Shown here one piece after another: positions 15,309-23,526 of a DNA stretch of 46,214 nucleotides; the stretch's first letter is position 1, and the number at the start of each line of letters is the position of its first letter. The notes below the pieces were generated by a model. It was not told where the DNA came from, ran no database searches, and worked only from the letters and a program-made list of their open reading frames with translations. Origin of the DNA: a virus; IMG/VR virus record IMGVR_UViG_3300017744_005433, positions 1 to 46,214 of that record; one strand, 5' to 3'. A program made the position numbers and the translations under genes.

Positions 15309-16261
15309 AAATATTCTTCCCAGACATACATATAACTCTAACTAAGAACTTAAGCCTAAGCTTAGAGAAGCTTGGGCATCAATTGATATTACCCTCTAAA
15401 GATTACATCATATCAGAACTCCCACCACAGGGTTGGGCATGGAATAAATCACACACTAGCGAATCAACGGAAAAATACGGATTTGCAAAAAACACAATTT
15501 ATGCAAGCAAAGATGAAATTTTCGACATAAAACCAGAGGTTATCTTCGTGAGTGCATTCGAAAACCAATTTGAAGTTATAAACATATTATGGCCGGAGGC
15601 GAAAAAGTGGGGTGCTAAATTAGCGTTCTATAGCGGTAATGACTATTGGGATACAGCCTACCCTTGGGACATTATAGAGAACTACATGCCTGCAGATCAG
15701 CTAGCGGCAAAGCTTTGTGAAAAGAACAAGAAACATTATTTCCACTACAGACCTTGGATCGACTACGAGATGTTCTCTTACGAAGGTCCTAGCGATTCAG
15801 ATATCATAGGTACTTACATATGTGATTATAAAAATAATTTCCCAGAAGATTTTGAGTGTTACAACAAAATAAAAAAATCAACTACAGCAAACTATCTCCT
15901 ATGCGAAGATAAGACAAAAGCAGAAACGTCCGATATAATGAATAAAAGTTGCGCAACCTTACATATCAAAAGATTAGAGGGTTATGGCTTCGCAGTTATA
16001 GAAAGTATGGCAAAAGGTAGACCTGTCTTCTTCTGGGAACCTTTAACAGAAGGAAAAAGTTACCTGCAATGGCTTAAGCTAGGAGTAACTGCTTTTACCT
16101 TCAGAGACCTAGGGGATTACATCTCTCAATTAAACTTTTTACTATCAAACAAAGATTTCAGAAATGAAGTTCAATTTAATTGCTCTAGAGAAATAAGGAA
16201 AATAATAAACAACGAAGAACAAAACCTTAAATTAAATAATTTTTTAAATAATTTATTATAA
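15305..16261 (+). CDS. Glycosyltransferase, GT-B fold, GT4-like C-terminal domain
   Basis: A 318-residue protein. The C-terminal signature LEGYGFAVIESMAKGRPVFFWEP is the GT4 donor-binding motif (E.FG...EAMA.G.PV) in slightly altered form. The N-terminus MKIFFPDIHITLTKNLSLSLEKLGH is the standard Rossmann start. A PEAKKWGAKLAFYSGNDYWDTAYPWD region separates the domains. No membrane segment is seen. It overlaps its neighbours by four and one bases. It belongs to the glycan operon; donor and acceptor are unknown. Confidence 0.72.
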   Translation: MKIFFPDIHITLTKNLSLSLEKLGHQLILPSKDYIISELPPQGWAWNKSHTSESTEKYGFAKNTIYASKDEIFDIKPEVIFVSAFENQFEVINILWPEAKKWGAKLAFYSGNDYWDTAYPWDIIENYMPADQLAAKLCEKNKKHYFHYRPWIDYEMFSYEGPSDSDIIGTYICDYKNNFPEDFECYNKIKKSTTANYLLCEDKTKAETSDIMNKSCATLHIKRLEGYGFAVIESMAKGRPVFFWEPLTEGKSYLQWLKLGVTAFTFRDLGDYISQLNFLLSNKDFRNEVQFNCSREIRKIINNEEQNLKLNNFLNNLL

Positions 16262-16956
16262 TGAAATTACTAATAGTATTACCTACCAGAAATAGATTCA
16301 GCAAATGTATAGAAGTTCTAAAGTCGTATATAAATTTATCAACACATAAAGAAACTAGATTTGTGATTAGTTGTGACAACGACGACACATCGATGAATCA
16401 AAAAACAGCCATTAACTTAATCCATTCCTTCCCGAATGTAAGCATTGTATTTAATGATAATAAAATAGTAAAAAACGAACTAATTAGTAATTTCACAACA
16501 AAGGTATGTGCAATAAATTCGGGAGCTAAAAATCAAGAATTTGATGTCTGTTTGCTTGCTAGCGATGACATGCACCCAGAGGTTGTTGGTTATGACTCCG
16601 TGATAATCGAAGATATGAAAAGATTTTACCCAGACACGGACGGAGTTCTTTGGTATAATGATGGCTACCAAGGTCAAAAACTAAACACATTATGTATACT
16701 AGGGAAGAAATACTATGACAGGTTTGGCTATATATATCACCCCTCATACATAACCCTTTATTGCGATAATGAATTCACTAAAGTTTCACAAAAATTAAAT
16801 AAATGTCAATATATAGATAAGACAATAATAAGGCATAAGCACTGGTCGCACAAAGACAATAACAACTCAAGAGACTCTCTTGATGAAAAAAACGACACAT
16901 TTGCATCTAGCGATGAGGCTAATTTTAGAGCTCGATTACAAAATGATTTTAAGTAA
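16261..16956 (+). CDS. Glycosyltransferase family 2-like protein
   Basis: A 231-residue GT-A protein. The N-terminal LIVLPTRNR at residues 3-11 is the GT2 first strand and loop, and CLLASDDMHPEV around residue 100 supplies the DxD-like metal site (SDDM). IINSGAK-type segment AINSGAKNQEFD precedes it as in other GT2 proteins. The protein is shorter than most GT2 enzymes and lacks a visible membrane segment. It starts one base into the stop of the previous gene (TAATG) and overlaps the sulfotransferase start by 14 bases. Confidence 0.7.
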   Translation: MKLLIVLPTRNRFSKCIEVLKSYINLSTHKETRFVISCDNDDTSMNQKTAINLIHSFPNVSIVFNDNKIVKNELISNFTTKVCAINSGAKNQEFDVCLLASDDMHPEVVGYDSVIIEDMKRFYPDTDGVLWYNDGYQGQKLNTLCILGKKYYDRFGYIYHPSYITLYCDNEFTKVSQKLNKCQYIDKTIIRHKHWSHKDNNNSRDSLDEKNDTFASSDEANFRARLQNDFK

Positions 16957-17485
16957 ACAAAAAATAATATTCATTCATGCTCCTAGAACCAGCGGAACAT
17001 CTATAGAGAATGAAATACTAGGAAATCAATTAGTTCCAGATAACCAGAAACATTTGAGAGCGAGTCAAATCAAACTCCACCTAAGAAATGAGTGGAGCGA
17101 TTACTTTAAGTTTACTATAGTCAGAAATCCATGGGATAGAGTTATATCTTTTTACCATCAAATATTTCATGAAGCTTATGGAATAAGAACCGGAAAAAGC
17201 TTATTGTTTTTTCTCCAACATTACAAACCTGCCCCATGGGAACATGGGTTGCAATGCTCTGATTACGCCGATGAAGATATGGACTTAGTTATAAAGTTTG
17301 AAGACAGAGAGAAGGGCTTAAAATCGCTGGAGGATATTACAGGCATTAAGGTTGATCCTAATAAAAAATCAAGATCAAGAAATAGGGGTAAAAAAAATTA
17401 TAGAGACTACTACGACGAGACAACAAAAGATATAGTGGAGAGATCTTTTTCAAGAGATATAGATTTATATGGATACCAATTCTAG
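16943..17485 (+). CDS. Carbohydrate sulfotransferase-like protein
   Basis: A 180-residue protein of the Sulfotransfer_2-like type. The 5'-phosphosulfate (PAPS) loop is seen at residues about 9-21 as IFIHAPRTSGTSI, and the 3'-phosphate site at 57-70 as FTIVRNPWDRVISF; both are the two defining motifs. It would move sulfate from PAPS to a sugar hydroxyl. It is somewhat shorter than cellular enzymes (often 200-300 residues). The start at 16943 is preferred because MILSKQKIIFIH is the family's normal N-terminus, while the longer reading from 16880 only re-reads the previous gene in another frame. It overlaps both neighbours (14 and 17 bases). The PAPS would have to come from the host. Confidence 0.82.
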   Translation: MILSKQKIIFIHAPRTSGTSIENEILGNQLVPDNQKHLRASQIKLHLRNEWSDYFKFTIVRNPWDRVISFYHQIFHEAYGIRTGKSLLFFLQHYKPAPWEHGLQCSDYADEDMDLVIKFEDREKGLKSLEDITGIKVDPNKKSRSRNRGKKNYRDYYDETTKDIVERSFSRDIDLYGYQF

Positions 17486-18359
17486 AATAAAAGTATCGGT
17501 CATTAATGGAAACGAAGATACCTTGCGCGATCCAATATTGGGAAGACCATTTTCCCATAACCTAGACCGCATAGATTATACAGAAAAACATAACGAAGCG
17601 GATGCCATACTACTATATCTAGATTATCTAGAGTGTGACAGGGATTTCAGCAGGCTATCAAGTACAGATGTATATAAAAAGTACGGGGATAAGTGTTTTT
17701 GTTTAGCTATGCATGATAATCCAAGCTTTGCTTACAGGGATAGCATTTGCACTAAATTTATATGTCAACCATTAATGGGGTCTGCAGAAAATTCCTCTCG
17801 AAAGATAATACCAATACCCTTAACCATGAGGCACTTTGAATACGAAATGATCAAAGACTTGCTTTTCATAAAAGAATGCAGGTCATCCAGAAAAATAAAC
17901 AACTTTTGCTTTACAGGTCAAACGGGGTATGCGAATAGAGATAAAATATTCAACTACAATCTTCCAAAATTCGACAGGGAAAAAACAAAACCTATCTGGC
18001 ATATAAAAAACAAAGAAGAGAGAATAAAATTAAATAAAAATTTCTGCAAAAGACTATCTTTATCTAAATTCTCTTTCTGCCCTAGGGGCGCAGGAAGTAG
18101 CTCGTTTAGGCTTTACCAATCTATGATGTCAGGGACAGTACCGATTATCTCAGGGATGGAAGATTTCCCATTTCAGGATGAGGTTAGTTGGGACTCTATG
18201 TGTATCAGAAGAGTTGTGGACCCGATGGATCTTCTATCTATTGATGAAAACGACTACAAAGCAATAAGGAGCAACGCGATAAATTTCTGGGACCAATATG
18301 TAAATATAGAAAATTGCGATAAAATATTATTCCAAAAATACATATACAATAGAAAATAG
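17469..18359 (+). CDS. Exostosin-like glycosyltransferase (GT47-like)
   Basis: A 296-residue protein. The block LSKFSFCPRGAGSSSFRLYQSM followed by GTVPIIS and DFPFQDEVSWDSM is the core of the exostosin family C-terminal domain (S.F.LCPRG....S.R..E....G..PVI....  .PF...W). The N-terminal half, with ADAILLYLDYLE and a segment FCFTGQTGYANRDK, is compatible with the first half of the GT-B fold. Family members transfer GlcA, Gal or Xyl; the sugar here is not known. It overlaps the sulfotransferase gene by 17 bases, and a 23-base gap follows. Confidence 0.75.
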   Translation: MDTNSRIKVSVINGNEDTLRDPILGRPFSHNLDRIDYTEKHNEADAILLYLDYLECDRDFSRLSSTDVYKKYGDKCFCLAMHDNPSFAYRDSICTKFICQPLMGSAENSSRKIIPIPLTMRHFEYEMIKDLLFIKECRSSRKINNFCFTGQTGYANRDKIFNYNLPKFDREKTKPIWHIKNKEERIKLNKNFCKRLSLSKFSFCPRGAGSSSFRLYQSMMSGTVPIISGMEDFPFQDEVSWDSMCIRRVVDPMDLLSIDENDYKAIRSNAINFWDQYVNIENCDKILFQKYIYNRK

Positions 18360-18382
18360 TATAAAATAAAATACTATCAATA

Positions 18383-19048
18383 ATGAATAAATCATATGGA
18401 AGTCAAGATTTGCAAAGAAATTGGTACGATGTAAGTAAGTATTTATCAAGCAAGAAATGGGAAGAGAATAAAGTTTTAACAAAGCTCAGGCCCTCAATGG
18501 AAGCGCTTAAAGGCAAAAAAGATCTTATTGGAGTTGAGTCAGGAATAGGTAGTTGCCTAAATTCTCAAAATATATATAAAAACCTAGATATAAAAAAACT
18601 ATATTTAATAGACGTAAATGACCCACCTAGAGAGCCAGGGACTTCTTTGTTAAAAAAAGACAATGTGGTATTCTTGAAAGGGAATTCGATCGACAAACTC
18701 AAGGAGATAGAAGAACCTCTTGACTTTGTGTATCTAGATTCCAGCCACGAGTTCAATCACTTATTAAACGAGATAAGAGTAATCTACCCAAAACTAAAAA
18801 AAGGAGGAATAATAGGCGGACACGACTACGAACACATTGGAGTAGTTTCGGCGGTAAACACTTTAATGTTTAATATATGGAGGAATATAGGAAAAAAACC
18901 GGATACCTTCTTTTTTGAATCTTGCCTCGACGAGCATCCAGGAATACCGGAAGAATATTCAAAATTCGGCTTCCCCGTAGATTGGTGGCACATAAAAAAC
19001 GAAGAACTCTCAGAGGAGTTTGTGATCCACGAACTAAGAAATGGCTAA
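18383..19048 (+). CDS. SAM-dependent methyltransferase (class I, Methyltransf_24-like)
   Basis: A 221-residue methyltransferase. LIGVESGIGSC at about 53-63 is the SAM-binding loop after strand 1, KKLYLIDVND the acidic end of strand 2, and LDFVYLDSSHEFNHLLNEI with KKGGIIGGHDY the strands 4-5 region typical of the Methyltransf_24 type found in glycan and cephalosporin hydroxylase-like clusters. It most likely O-methylates a sugar of the glycan made by this island. TACTAT lies five bases before the ATG, but no convincing -35 box is seen and I do not call a promoter. It ends three bases before the next gene. Confidence 0.75.
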   Translation: MNKSYGSQDLQRNWYDVSKYLSSKKWEENKVLTKLRPSMEALKGKKDLIGVESGIGSCLNSQNIYKNLDIKKLYLIDVNDPPREPGTSLLKKDNVVFLKGNSIDKLKEIEEPLDFVYLDSSHEFNHLLNEIRVIYPKLKKGGIIGGHDYEHIGVVSAVNTLMFNIWRNIGKKPDTFFFESCLDEHPGIPEEYSKFGFPVDWWHIKNEELSEEFVIHELRNG

Positions 19049-19051
19049 CTA

Positions 19052-19864
19052 ATGAAAATAAAGATTTTTGTAGTTACATACTTAGGGGAGAAAAGGTTAC
19101 CGATAACACTACCTTCGATATTTAATAGCGACATAAATAATTTCGAACATGAAGTTATATTGATAAATAATCACACAAAACTAATTATACCCGAAGAGTT
19201 TAAAGATAAAGTGTCAATTATAAATAATAACCTAAGACCGGACTGGTCGACTGGGCACTTAGCAAGAAACTGGAATCAGGCAATAATTAACGGGTTCAAA
19301 TCGCTAACTAAACCGGACTGCGATATAGTTGTATGCAGTCAGGATGACTCTGAATTCAAACAGGATTGGGCCTCCAAATGCGTTAAGCTTCACGAAAGAT
19401 ACTCTTTTATACAAAACGGCCACGGAGACCAGTTCCACTCGTACACTCCGGAAGCCGTAATTAAAACAGGATTGTGGGACGAAAGGTTTTGCGGTTTATT
19501 TAGGCAAGCTGCGGATTATTTTTGGAGATGCGTGATGCACAATAAAGAAAATTCCTCCATACAAGATACAGCCCATCATAGAGTTTTAAATCCTATACTT
19601 AAAAACAGAAATGAAGATTCAAGGGGTTATTTAGTAGATCCCGATGTCAGGAAAATAGATAAAATACAATGGAAAGAGTCGGATTCAATTAACGACTCTA
19701 TCTCCTCAAAATTAATATTTGAGAAGTACGGGTTCGATCCCTACCCATGGACTGAGGAAAAAATAAATAAAGCTAGAGAAAAAACCTTGTCAAAAAACTA
19801 CATAACATACCCCTACTTTGAGAAGGATATAGAAAATCTTCTTGAAAAAAATTACTTACTTTAA
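19052..19864 (+). CDS. Putative GT-A (GT2-like) glycosyltransferase
   Basis: A 270-residue protein. KIFVVTYLGEKRLPITLPSIF matches the N-terminal strand and helix of GT2 enzymes; VILINNHTK is strand 2; CDIVVCSQDDSEFKQDWAS supplies an acidic DD motif near residue 95; and GLFRQAADYFWRC resembles the later ED-type catalytic segment. No membrane segment is seen. It ends one base before the HAD-nucleotidyltransferase gene. Sugar specificity is unknown. Confidence 0.65.
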   Translation: MKIKIFVVTYLGEKRLPITLPSIFNSDINNFEHEVILINNHTKLIIPEEFKDKVSIINNNLRPDWSTGHLARNWNQAIINGFKSLTKPDCDIVVCSQDDSEFKQDWASKCVKLHERYSFIQNGHGDQFHSYTPEAVIKTGLWDERFCGLFRQAADYFWRCVMHNKENSSIQDTAHHRVLNPILKNRNEDSRGYLVDPDVRKIDKIQWKESDSINDSISSKLIFEKYGFDPYPWTEEKINKAREKTLSKNYITYPYFEKDIENLLEKNYLL

Positions 19865-21286
19865 ATGATAAAGGCAGTATTGTTTGACCTAGATGGAGTT
19901 TTAGTGGACTCGAGGGAACTTCATTATCATTGCCTGAATGAAGCCTTAAAATCTATAGACGAAAAATACACCATAGACAGAGAGGAGCACTTATCTACAT
20001 ATGACGGACTACCAACAACAAAGAAGCTGAACAAACTTACGGAGAAGAAGGGCTTACCAAAAGATTACCATGACAAAGTTTGGAAGAAGAAGCAAGAAGC
20101 GACAGTCAACTTTATCAACAATAGAGTCTCTCCAGATAAAAAAATAACAAACCTCTTGAAATCACTAAAAGAGCAAGGTTTCAAAATGTGCGTTTGTTCT
20201 AATTCCATACGAGAAACCACAAAAATGATACTCCTAAGGAAGGGCCTAATTGAGTATATAGAATTTTATGTAACCAACGAAGATGTCAAGCACCCAAAGC
20301 CTAATCCAGAAATGTACCTAAAGGCAATGATAAATCTAGGCTTATCTCCAAAGGAATGTGTTATAGTGGAAGATTCCCACATCGGAAGGAAAGCTGCTAT
20401 TCTATCCGGAGCTTATTTATGTGGAGTCATGAACATGAATGACGTCGAATTATCCAAAATACAATATACAATAGATAAAGCAAATGCAAATTCAAAAATT
20501 AACCCAAAATGGCAAGGAGGCAAAATGAACGTATTAATACCTATGGCTGGTGCTGGATCTCGTTTTCAAAAAGCGGGGTTCACCTTCCCAAAACCCCTAA
20601 TAGAAGTAAGGGGAAAACCTATGATCCAAACGGTTGTGGAAAATATAAATGTAGACGCAAAGCATATTTTTATAGTTCAAGAAGATCACTATCACAAATA
20701 TAGCTTGAAGGAAACTTTAGAAATGATTTCGCCCAACTGTGAAATTGTGACGGTTAATGGAGTAACAGAAGGTGCAGCTTGCACAACCCTATTAGCCAAA
20801 AGTCTTATCGACAACAATGAGCCGCTACTAATTGCAAACTCAGATCAGTTCGTAGAATGGGATAGTAATGAATTTATGTACTCGATGGTGGGGGACAATA
20901 TTGACGGAGGTATATTAACCTTTTACTCAACTCACCCAAAATGGAGTTACGCAAAGCTAGACGAAAACGGTTTCGTCTCAGAGGTTCAAGAGAAAAAGCC
21001 AATCAGTGATAAAGCTACAGTAGGAATTTATTACTGGACAAAAGGTTCGGATTACGTAAAATATGCAGAGCAGATGATAAAGGGCAACGCAAGGGTTAAT
21101 AATGAATTTTACGTTTGCCCAGTCTACAACGAAGCTATTAATGATAATAAAAAAATAAAAATTTTCGATATTCCGAAAATGTGGGGACTAGGAACCCCGG
21201 AAGACCTAAAGTACTTCTTAGAGAATCAAGGTAAAGAAGAATCTGACCCTGACTTATGGGTTAACGCCCCAAACCCTAACGAATAA
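19865..21286 (+). CDS. Fusion of HAD phosphatase and sugar nucleotidyltransferase
   Basis: A 473-residue protein with two complete domains. Residues 1-about 205 are a HAD hydrolase of the phosphoglycolate-phosphatase type: FDLDGVLVDS with nucleophile Asp8 and Asp10, VCSNS for motif II, and VIVEDSHIGRKAA for motif IV. Residues 221-473 are an NTP-transferase domain: MAGAGSRF at 227-234, PKPL with Lys243, and NSDQ with Asp327 as metal ligand. It would dephosphorylate one sugar phosphate and activate another as a nucleotide sugar. Codon 221 is an ATG preceded by a perfect AAGGAGG, so a free 253-residue nucleotidyltransferase may also be made. The gene lies between a glycosyltransferase and a cupin. 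NTP and sugar are unknown. Confidence 0.85.
   Translation: MIKAVLFDLDGVLVDSRELHYHCLNEALKSIDEKYTIDREEHLSTYDGLPTTKKLNKLTEKKGLPKDYHDKVWKKKQEATVNFINNRVSPDKKITNLLKSLKEQGFKMCVCSNSIRETTKMILLRKGLIEYIEFYVTNEDVKHPKPNPEMYLKAMINLGLSPKECVIVEDSHIGRKAAILSGAYLCGVMNMNDVELSKIQYTIDKANANSKINPKWQGGKMNVLIPMAGAGSRFQKAGFTFPKPLIEVRGKPMIQTVVENINVDAKHIFIVQEDHYHKYSLKETLEMISPNCEIVTVNGVTEGAACTTLLAKSLIDNNEPLLIANSDQFVEWDSNEFMYSMVGDNIDGGILTFYSTHPKWSYAKLDENGFVSEVQEKKPISDKATVGIYYWTKGSDYVKYAEQMIKGNARVNNEFYVCPVYNEAINDNKKIKIFDIPKMWGLGTPEDLKYFLENQGKEESDPDLWVNAPNPNE
20514..20520 (+). promoter_or_regulatory. Internal Shine-Dalgarno AAGGAGG before an in-frame ATG
   Basis: AAGGAGG at 20514-20520, four bases before ATG 20525-20527, which is codon 221 of the HAD-nucleotidyltransferase gene and the exact first residue of the nucleotidyltransferase domain. 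Few real gene starts in this island have so good a ribosome site, which makes internal initiation likely. It may also be a trace of two formerly separate genes. Confidence 0.6.
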
Positions 21287-21291
21287 AAACC

Positions 21292-21633
21292 TTGAGAAAA
21301 TACAAATTAAACGATTTTAAAGGGGGCTGGGTAGCAGGAAACTTTGAACCCACCATATTCAAAACTAATGAATTTGAAGTTTCCGTAAAAAGCTATAAAA
21401 AAGGAGAATACCAAGACAGACATATCCACAAAGAAGCAGAAGAGGTGTCAATAATAATACAAGGCTCAGCAAAAATGAACGGTAAGATTTACAAGAAAAA
21501 TGATATTATTCTAATAGAAAAAAATGAAGCTACAGATTTTATGCCCTTAGAAGATAACACTACAACCTGCGTAATAAAAACGCCCTCAGTTATTGGGGAT
21601 AAATATTTTACGGATGATACTGATCTCCCATAG
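21292..21633 (+). CDS. Small cupin-domain protein
   Basis: A 113-residue single cupin. The metal-binding pattern is DRHIHKEAEE (His44, His46, Glu50/51) followed by IIIQGSAKMNGKIYKKNDIILIEKNE, the standard G-rich second half of cupin motif 1. Small cupins in sugar loci often act as isomerases or epimerases of nucleotide sugars, or as binding partners. It starts with TTG five bases after the previous stop; no other in-frame start is near. It overlaps the phosphodiesterase-like gene by 20 bases. The reaction is not known. Confidence 0.65.
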   Translation: MRKYKLNDFKGGWVAGNFEPTIFKTNEFEVSVKSYKKGEYQDRHIHKEAEEVSIIIQGSAKMNGKIYKKNDIILIEKNEATDFMPLEDNTTTCVIKTPSVIGDKYFTDDTDLP

Positions 21634-22036
21634 AGGCAACACAAAAGGGCCCGATAAAAAAAGAGAAAACTCAATAAACTACATACAAGAAGCCTTAGAC
21701 TCAGGTTTTGATGTTGAAATTGATGTTTGGGCTAAAGAACAGTTATGGCTCGGTCACGATAAGGCTGAAAATCCGTGCCCAATGAAGTTTTTGATCCAAA
21801 ACTTTAGGCACCTATGGATCCACTGTAAAAACCTAGAAGCTATGGATTTACTGAGCGAATTTAAGGTTTTGAATTATTTTTGGCACGAGTCAGACGACTT
21901 CACCTTAACCTCTAAGAATTTCATATGGACCTATCCAGGAAAAAGGGTTAGTAATAAAAGCGTTCTAGTTGTGGGTGATGCAAGAAACTATGGGGGCCCA
22001 CCATGTTTTGGGTTGTGTTCTGATTACTTAAAATGA
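21614..22036 (+). CDS. Short glycerophosphodiester phosphodiesterase (GDPD)-like protein
   Basis: A 140-residue protein carrying the N-terminal catalytic elements of the GDPD TIM-barrel family: ISHRG (His6, Arg7), ENS (Glu18, Asn19), VEIDVW (Glu35, Asp37) and LGHD (His48, Asp49). Full GDPD enzymes have about 250 residues, so this is a short form; related short proteins occur in surface polysaccharide loci. It could act on a phosphodiester-linked substituent of the glycan. The ATG at 21614 is chosen because MILISHRG is the family start; a longer reading from 21593 would lie further inside the cupin gene. It overlaps the WavE-like gene by four bases (ATGA). Confidence 0.65.
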   Translation: MILISHRGNTKGPDKKRENSINYIQEALDSGFDVEIDVWAKEQLWLGHDKAENPCPMKFLIQNFRHLWIHCKNLEAMDLLSEFKVLNYFWHESDDFTLTSKNFIWTYPGKRVSNKSVLVVGDARNYGGPPCFGLCSDYLK

Positions 22037-22917
22037 ACCGCTGGAACCCTCATCAATTAAAAGGTGAATCAGGGCAGGAACTTGAGTACGTATCTAGTTT
22101 TACTAACTTTGCACTATCCCTGCAAAAAAAAATACTAAAAAGATTCGAAAAATTAGAAAACTCTATATCGATAATCATACAGGGCCCGTTAAACAATAGA
22201 TCAATTAATACAATAGATAGTTATTTAAAATATGGAGAAGTAATAGTTAGTTGTTGGGACAAGGATGATATTAGTAAGCTAGATAAATATAAAGATAAAA
22301 TAAAAATAGTAGTAAACAAATATTCAGAAGTCCCGGTTTCCCATAAGAAACCTGGGAGTCAGGCTCCATGGATATATCAGCACTACACAACCCTAAATGG
22401 GCTAAAGGAAGCGGGGGGTTACTTTTGCATAAAACTAAGGTCTGATGAAAGTTTTCCATTCTTAGATCCAATAATAGAAAACCTTAAATACAATTCTCAT
22501 AAAAATAAAGACCATGAAACCCAAAAATATCGGTGGTTTAAAATAATAACTTCTAATATTTATTTTAGGTTTTCGAGGGAAAATAAATTTCACCCATCGG
22601 ACCATATTATTGCTGGCGAAAAAACCCGAATGATCGAAATTTTCAACAAAGCTGTATACTTATGTTGCCTAAAAAACATATGTAGATTCCCTGAGCAGTT
22701 GTTGTGTAAAGCAATAATCGAAACCTTTTGGGATCCGATTAAAAAAAAATATGACAAAATGGAAGACAGCGAATGTGACGAATTGATGAAAAAACATTTT
22801 GATATCATAAGGATAAAACATTTACCCAATCATATATGGACCTCTAGCTACAGAAGATACAGCGATCTATATTCAGAAGAGGATTGGTGTCACCATATAC
22901 AAAAAATTAATAGTTGA
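22033..22917 (+). CDS. WavE-like glycosyltransferase/LPS synthesis protein
   Basis: A 294-residue protein like the WavE lipopolysaccharide core proteins. ISIIIQGPLNNRSI at about 45-58, VIVSCWDKDD near 70, YQHYTTLNGLKEAGGYFCIKLRSDE at about 115-139 and the later KFHPSDHI segment follow the family order. Such proteins are thought to transfer sugars onto LPS core or capsule. No signal peptide. It is the last glycan gene before a short gap with a candidate promoter and the single-strand DNA-binding protein gene. Confidence 0.7.
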   Translation: MNRWNPHQLKGESGQELEYVSSFTNFALSLQKKILKRFEKLENSISIIIQGPLNNRSINTIDSYLKYGEVIVSCWDKDDISKLDKYKDKIKIVVNKYSEVPVSHKKPGSQAPWIYQHYTTLNGLKEAGGYFCIKLRSDESFPFLDPIIENLKYNSHKNKDHETQKYRWFKIITSNIYFRFSRENKFHPSDHIIAGEKTRMIEIFNKAVYLCCLKNICRFPEQLLCKAIIETFWDPIKKKYDKMEDSECDELMKKHFDIIRIKHLPNHIWTSSYRRYSDLYSEEDWCHHIQKINS

Positions 22918-22959
22918 GAAAAATTCATTTTAGCATAGTATTATTTATAAAATTACTAT
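22914..22959 (+). promoter_or_regulatory. Candidate promoter before the whirly-like gene
   Basis: Two overlapping readings exist in the 48-base gap and the end of the previous gene: TTGAGA (22914) - 16 bases - TAGTAT (22936-22941), or TTAGCA (22930-22935) - 18 bases - TACTAT (22954-22959). The second places the -10 box six bases before the ATG at 22966, as in the two strong divergent promoters. No Shine-Dalgarno sequence precedes the ATG. Confidence 0.4.
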
Positions 22960-22965
22960 TCTACT

Positions 22966-23526
22966 ATGAGCATATCACTTTATAAACCAAACAGCAAGAA
23001 CGCAGGTTGTGCATTCAACTTTAAAATCGGAGTTAATAGAAACAAGGAACCTGTCGTTTACGTTAGCGCTATACAACAATACAGTTGGGACGACAAAAAG
23101 AAATCTGGTAATTTTTCCGGAAACAAGGACGACCCAGATAAGAATATAAATTTAAAATTTAGCGAATTCGAAATAGGCGGGATAATAAGTTCTTTCAGAA
23201 AAAGATATGAATATTCTGCATTTCACAGCTACGAAGATAATAAAACATCAATTAAATTCGTGCCCTGGGATAAACAATCTAAAACGCAAAATGGAACAAT
23301 TACTCTTCCAGCTTTCGGGATAACTTTTACTAGAAACGGAAATCAGTCATTCAGAATCCCACTTGAACCCGGAGAAGTAGAAAATCTAGATCAGTTTTTA
23401 AAATTTTACCTTAAAGAGTTGTACTCGCACAGGCGTAGAGAAGAGATCAAAAACATACAGAAATACAAAAAAGATCAACAAGAAGAAACTAATAATGTAA
23501 AAGGCACTGATGAAGCTCCTTTTTAA
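22966..23526 (+). CDS. Putative single-stranded nucleic-acid-binding protein (whirly/PC4-like)
   Basis: A 186-residue protein. The pattern of NLKFSEFEIGGIISSFR, a His/Ser-containing loop, TSIKFVPWD, and a second strand set FGITFTRNGNQSFRIPLEPGEVENLDQFL resembles whirly-type single-strand-binding proteins of phages, where a beta-sheet is followed by 'I.L...E...L...L'. The C-terminus is charged and ends GTDEAPF, similar to the acidic aromatic-ending tip of SSB proteins. These points suggest a second single-strand-binding protein. It stands alone between sugar genes, with its own candidate promoter. Family assignment is tentative. Confidence 0.5.
   Translation: MSISLYKPNSKNAGCAFNFKIGVNRNKEPVVYVSAIQQYSWDDKKKSGNFSGNKDDPDKNINLKFSEFEIGGIISSFRKRYEYSAFHSYEDNKTSIKFVPWDKQSKTQNGTITLPAFGITFTRNGNQSFRIPLEPGEVENLDQFLKFYLKELYSHRRREEIKNIQKYKKDQQEETNNVKGTDEAPF

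Noticed and set aside
16880-16942. Longer N-terminus of the sulfotransferase from 16880
   Set aside because: The added residues only re-read the end of the GT2-like gene in another frame and do not look like any signal or domain; the family begins at MILSKQKIIFIH.
18356-18377. Inverted repeat ATAGTAT/ATACTAT around an A-rich loop as a terminator between the exostosin-like and methyltransferase genes
   Set aside because: The stem has only one G-C pair, no T run follows, and the genes are likely co-transcribed.
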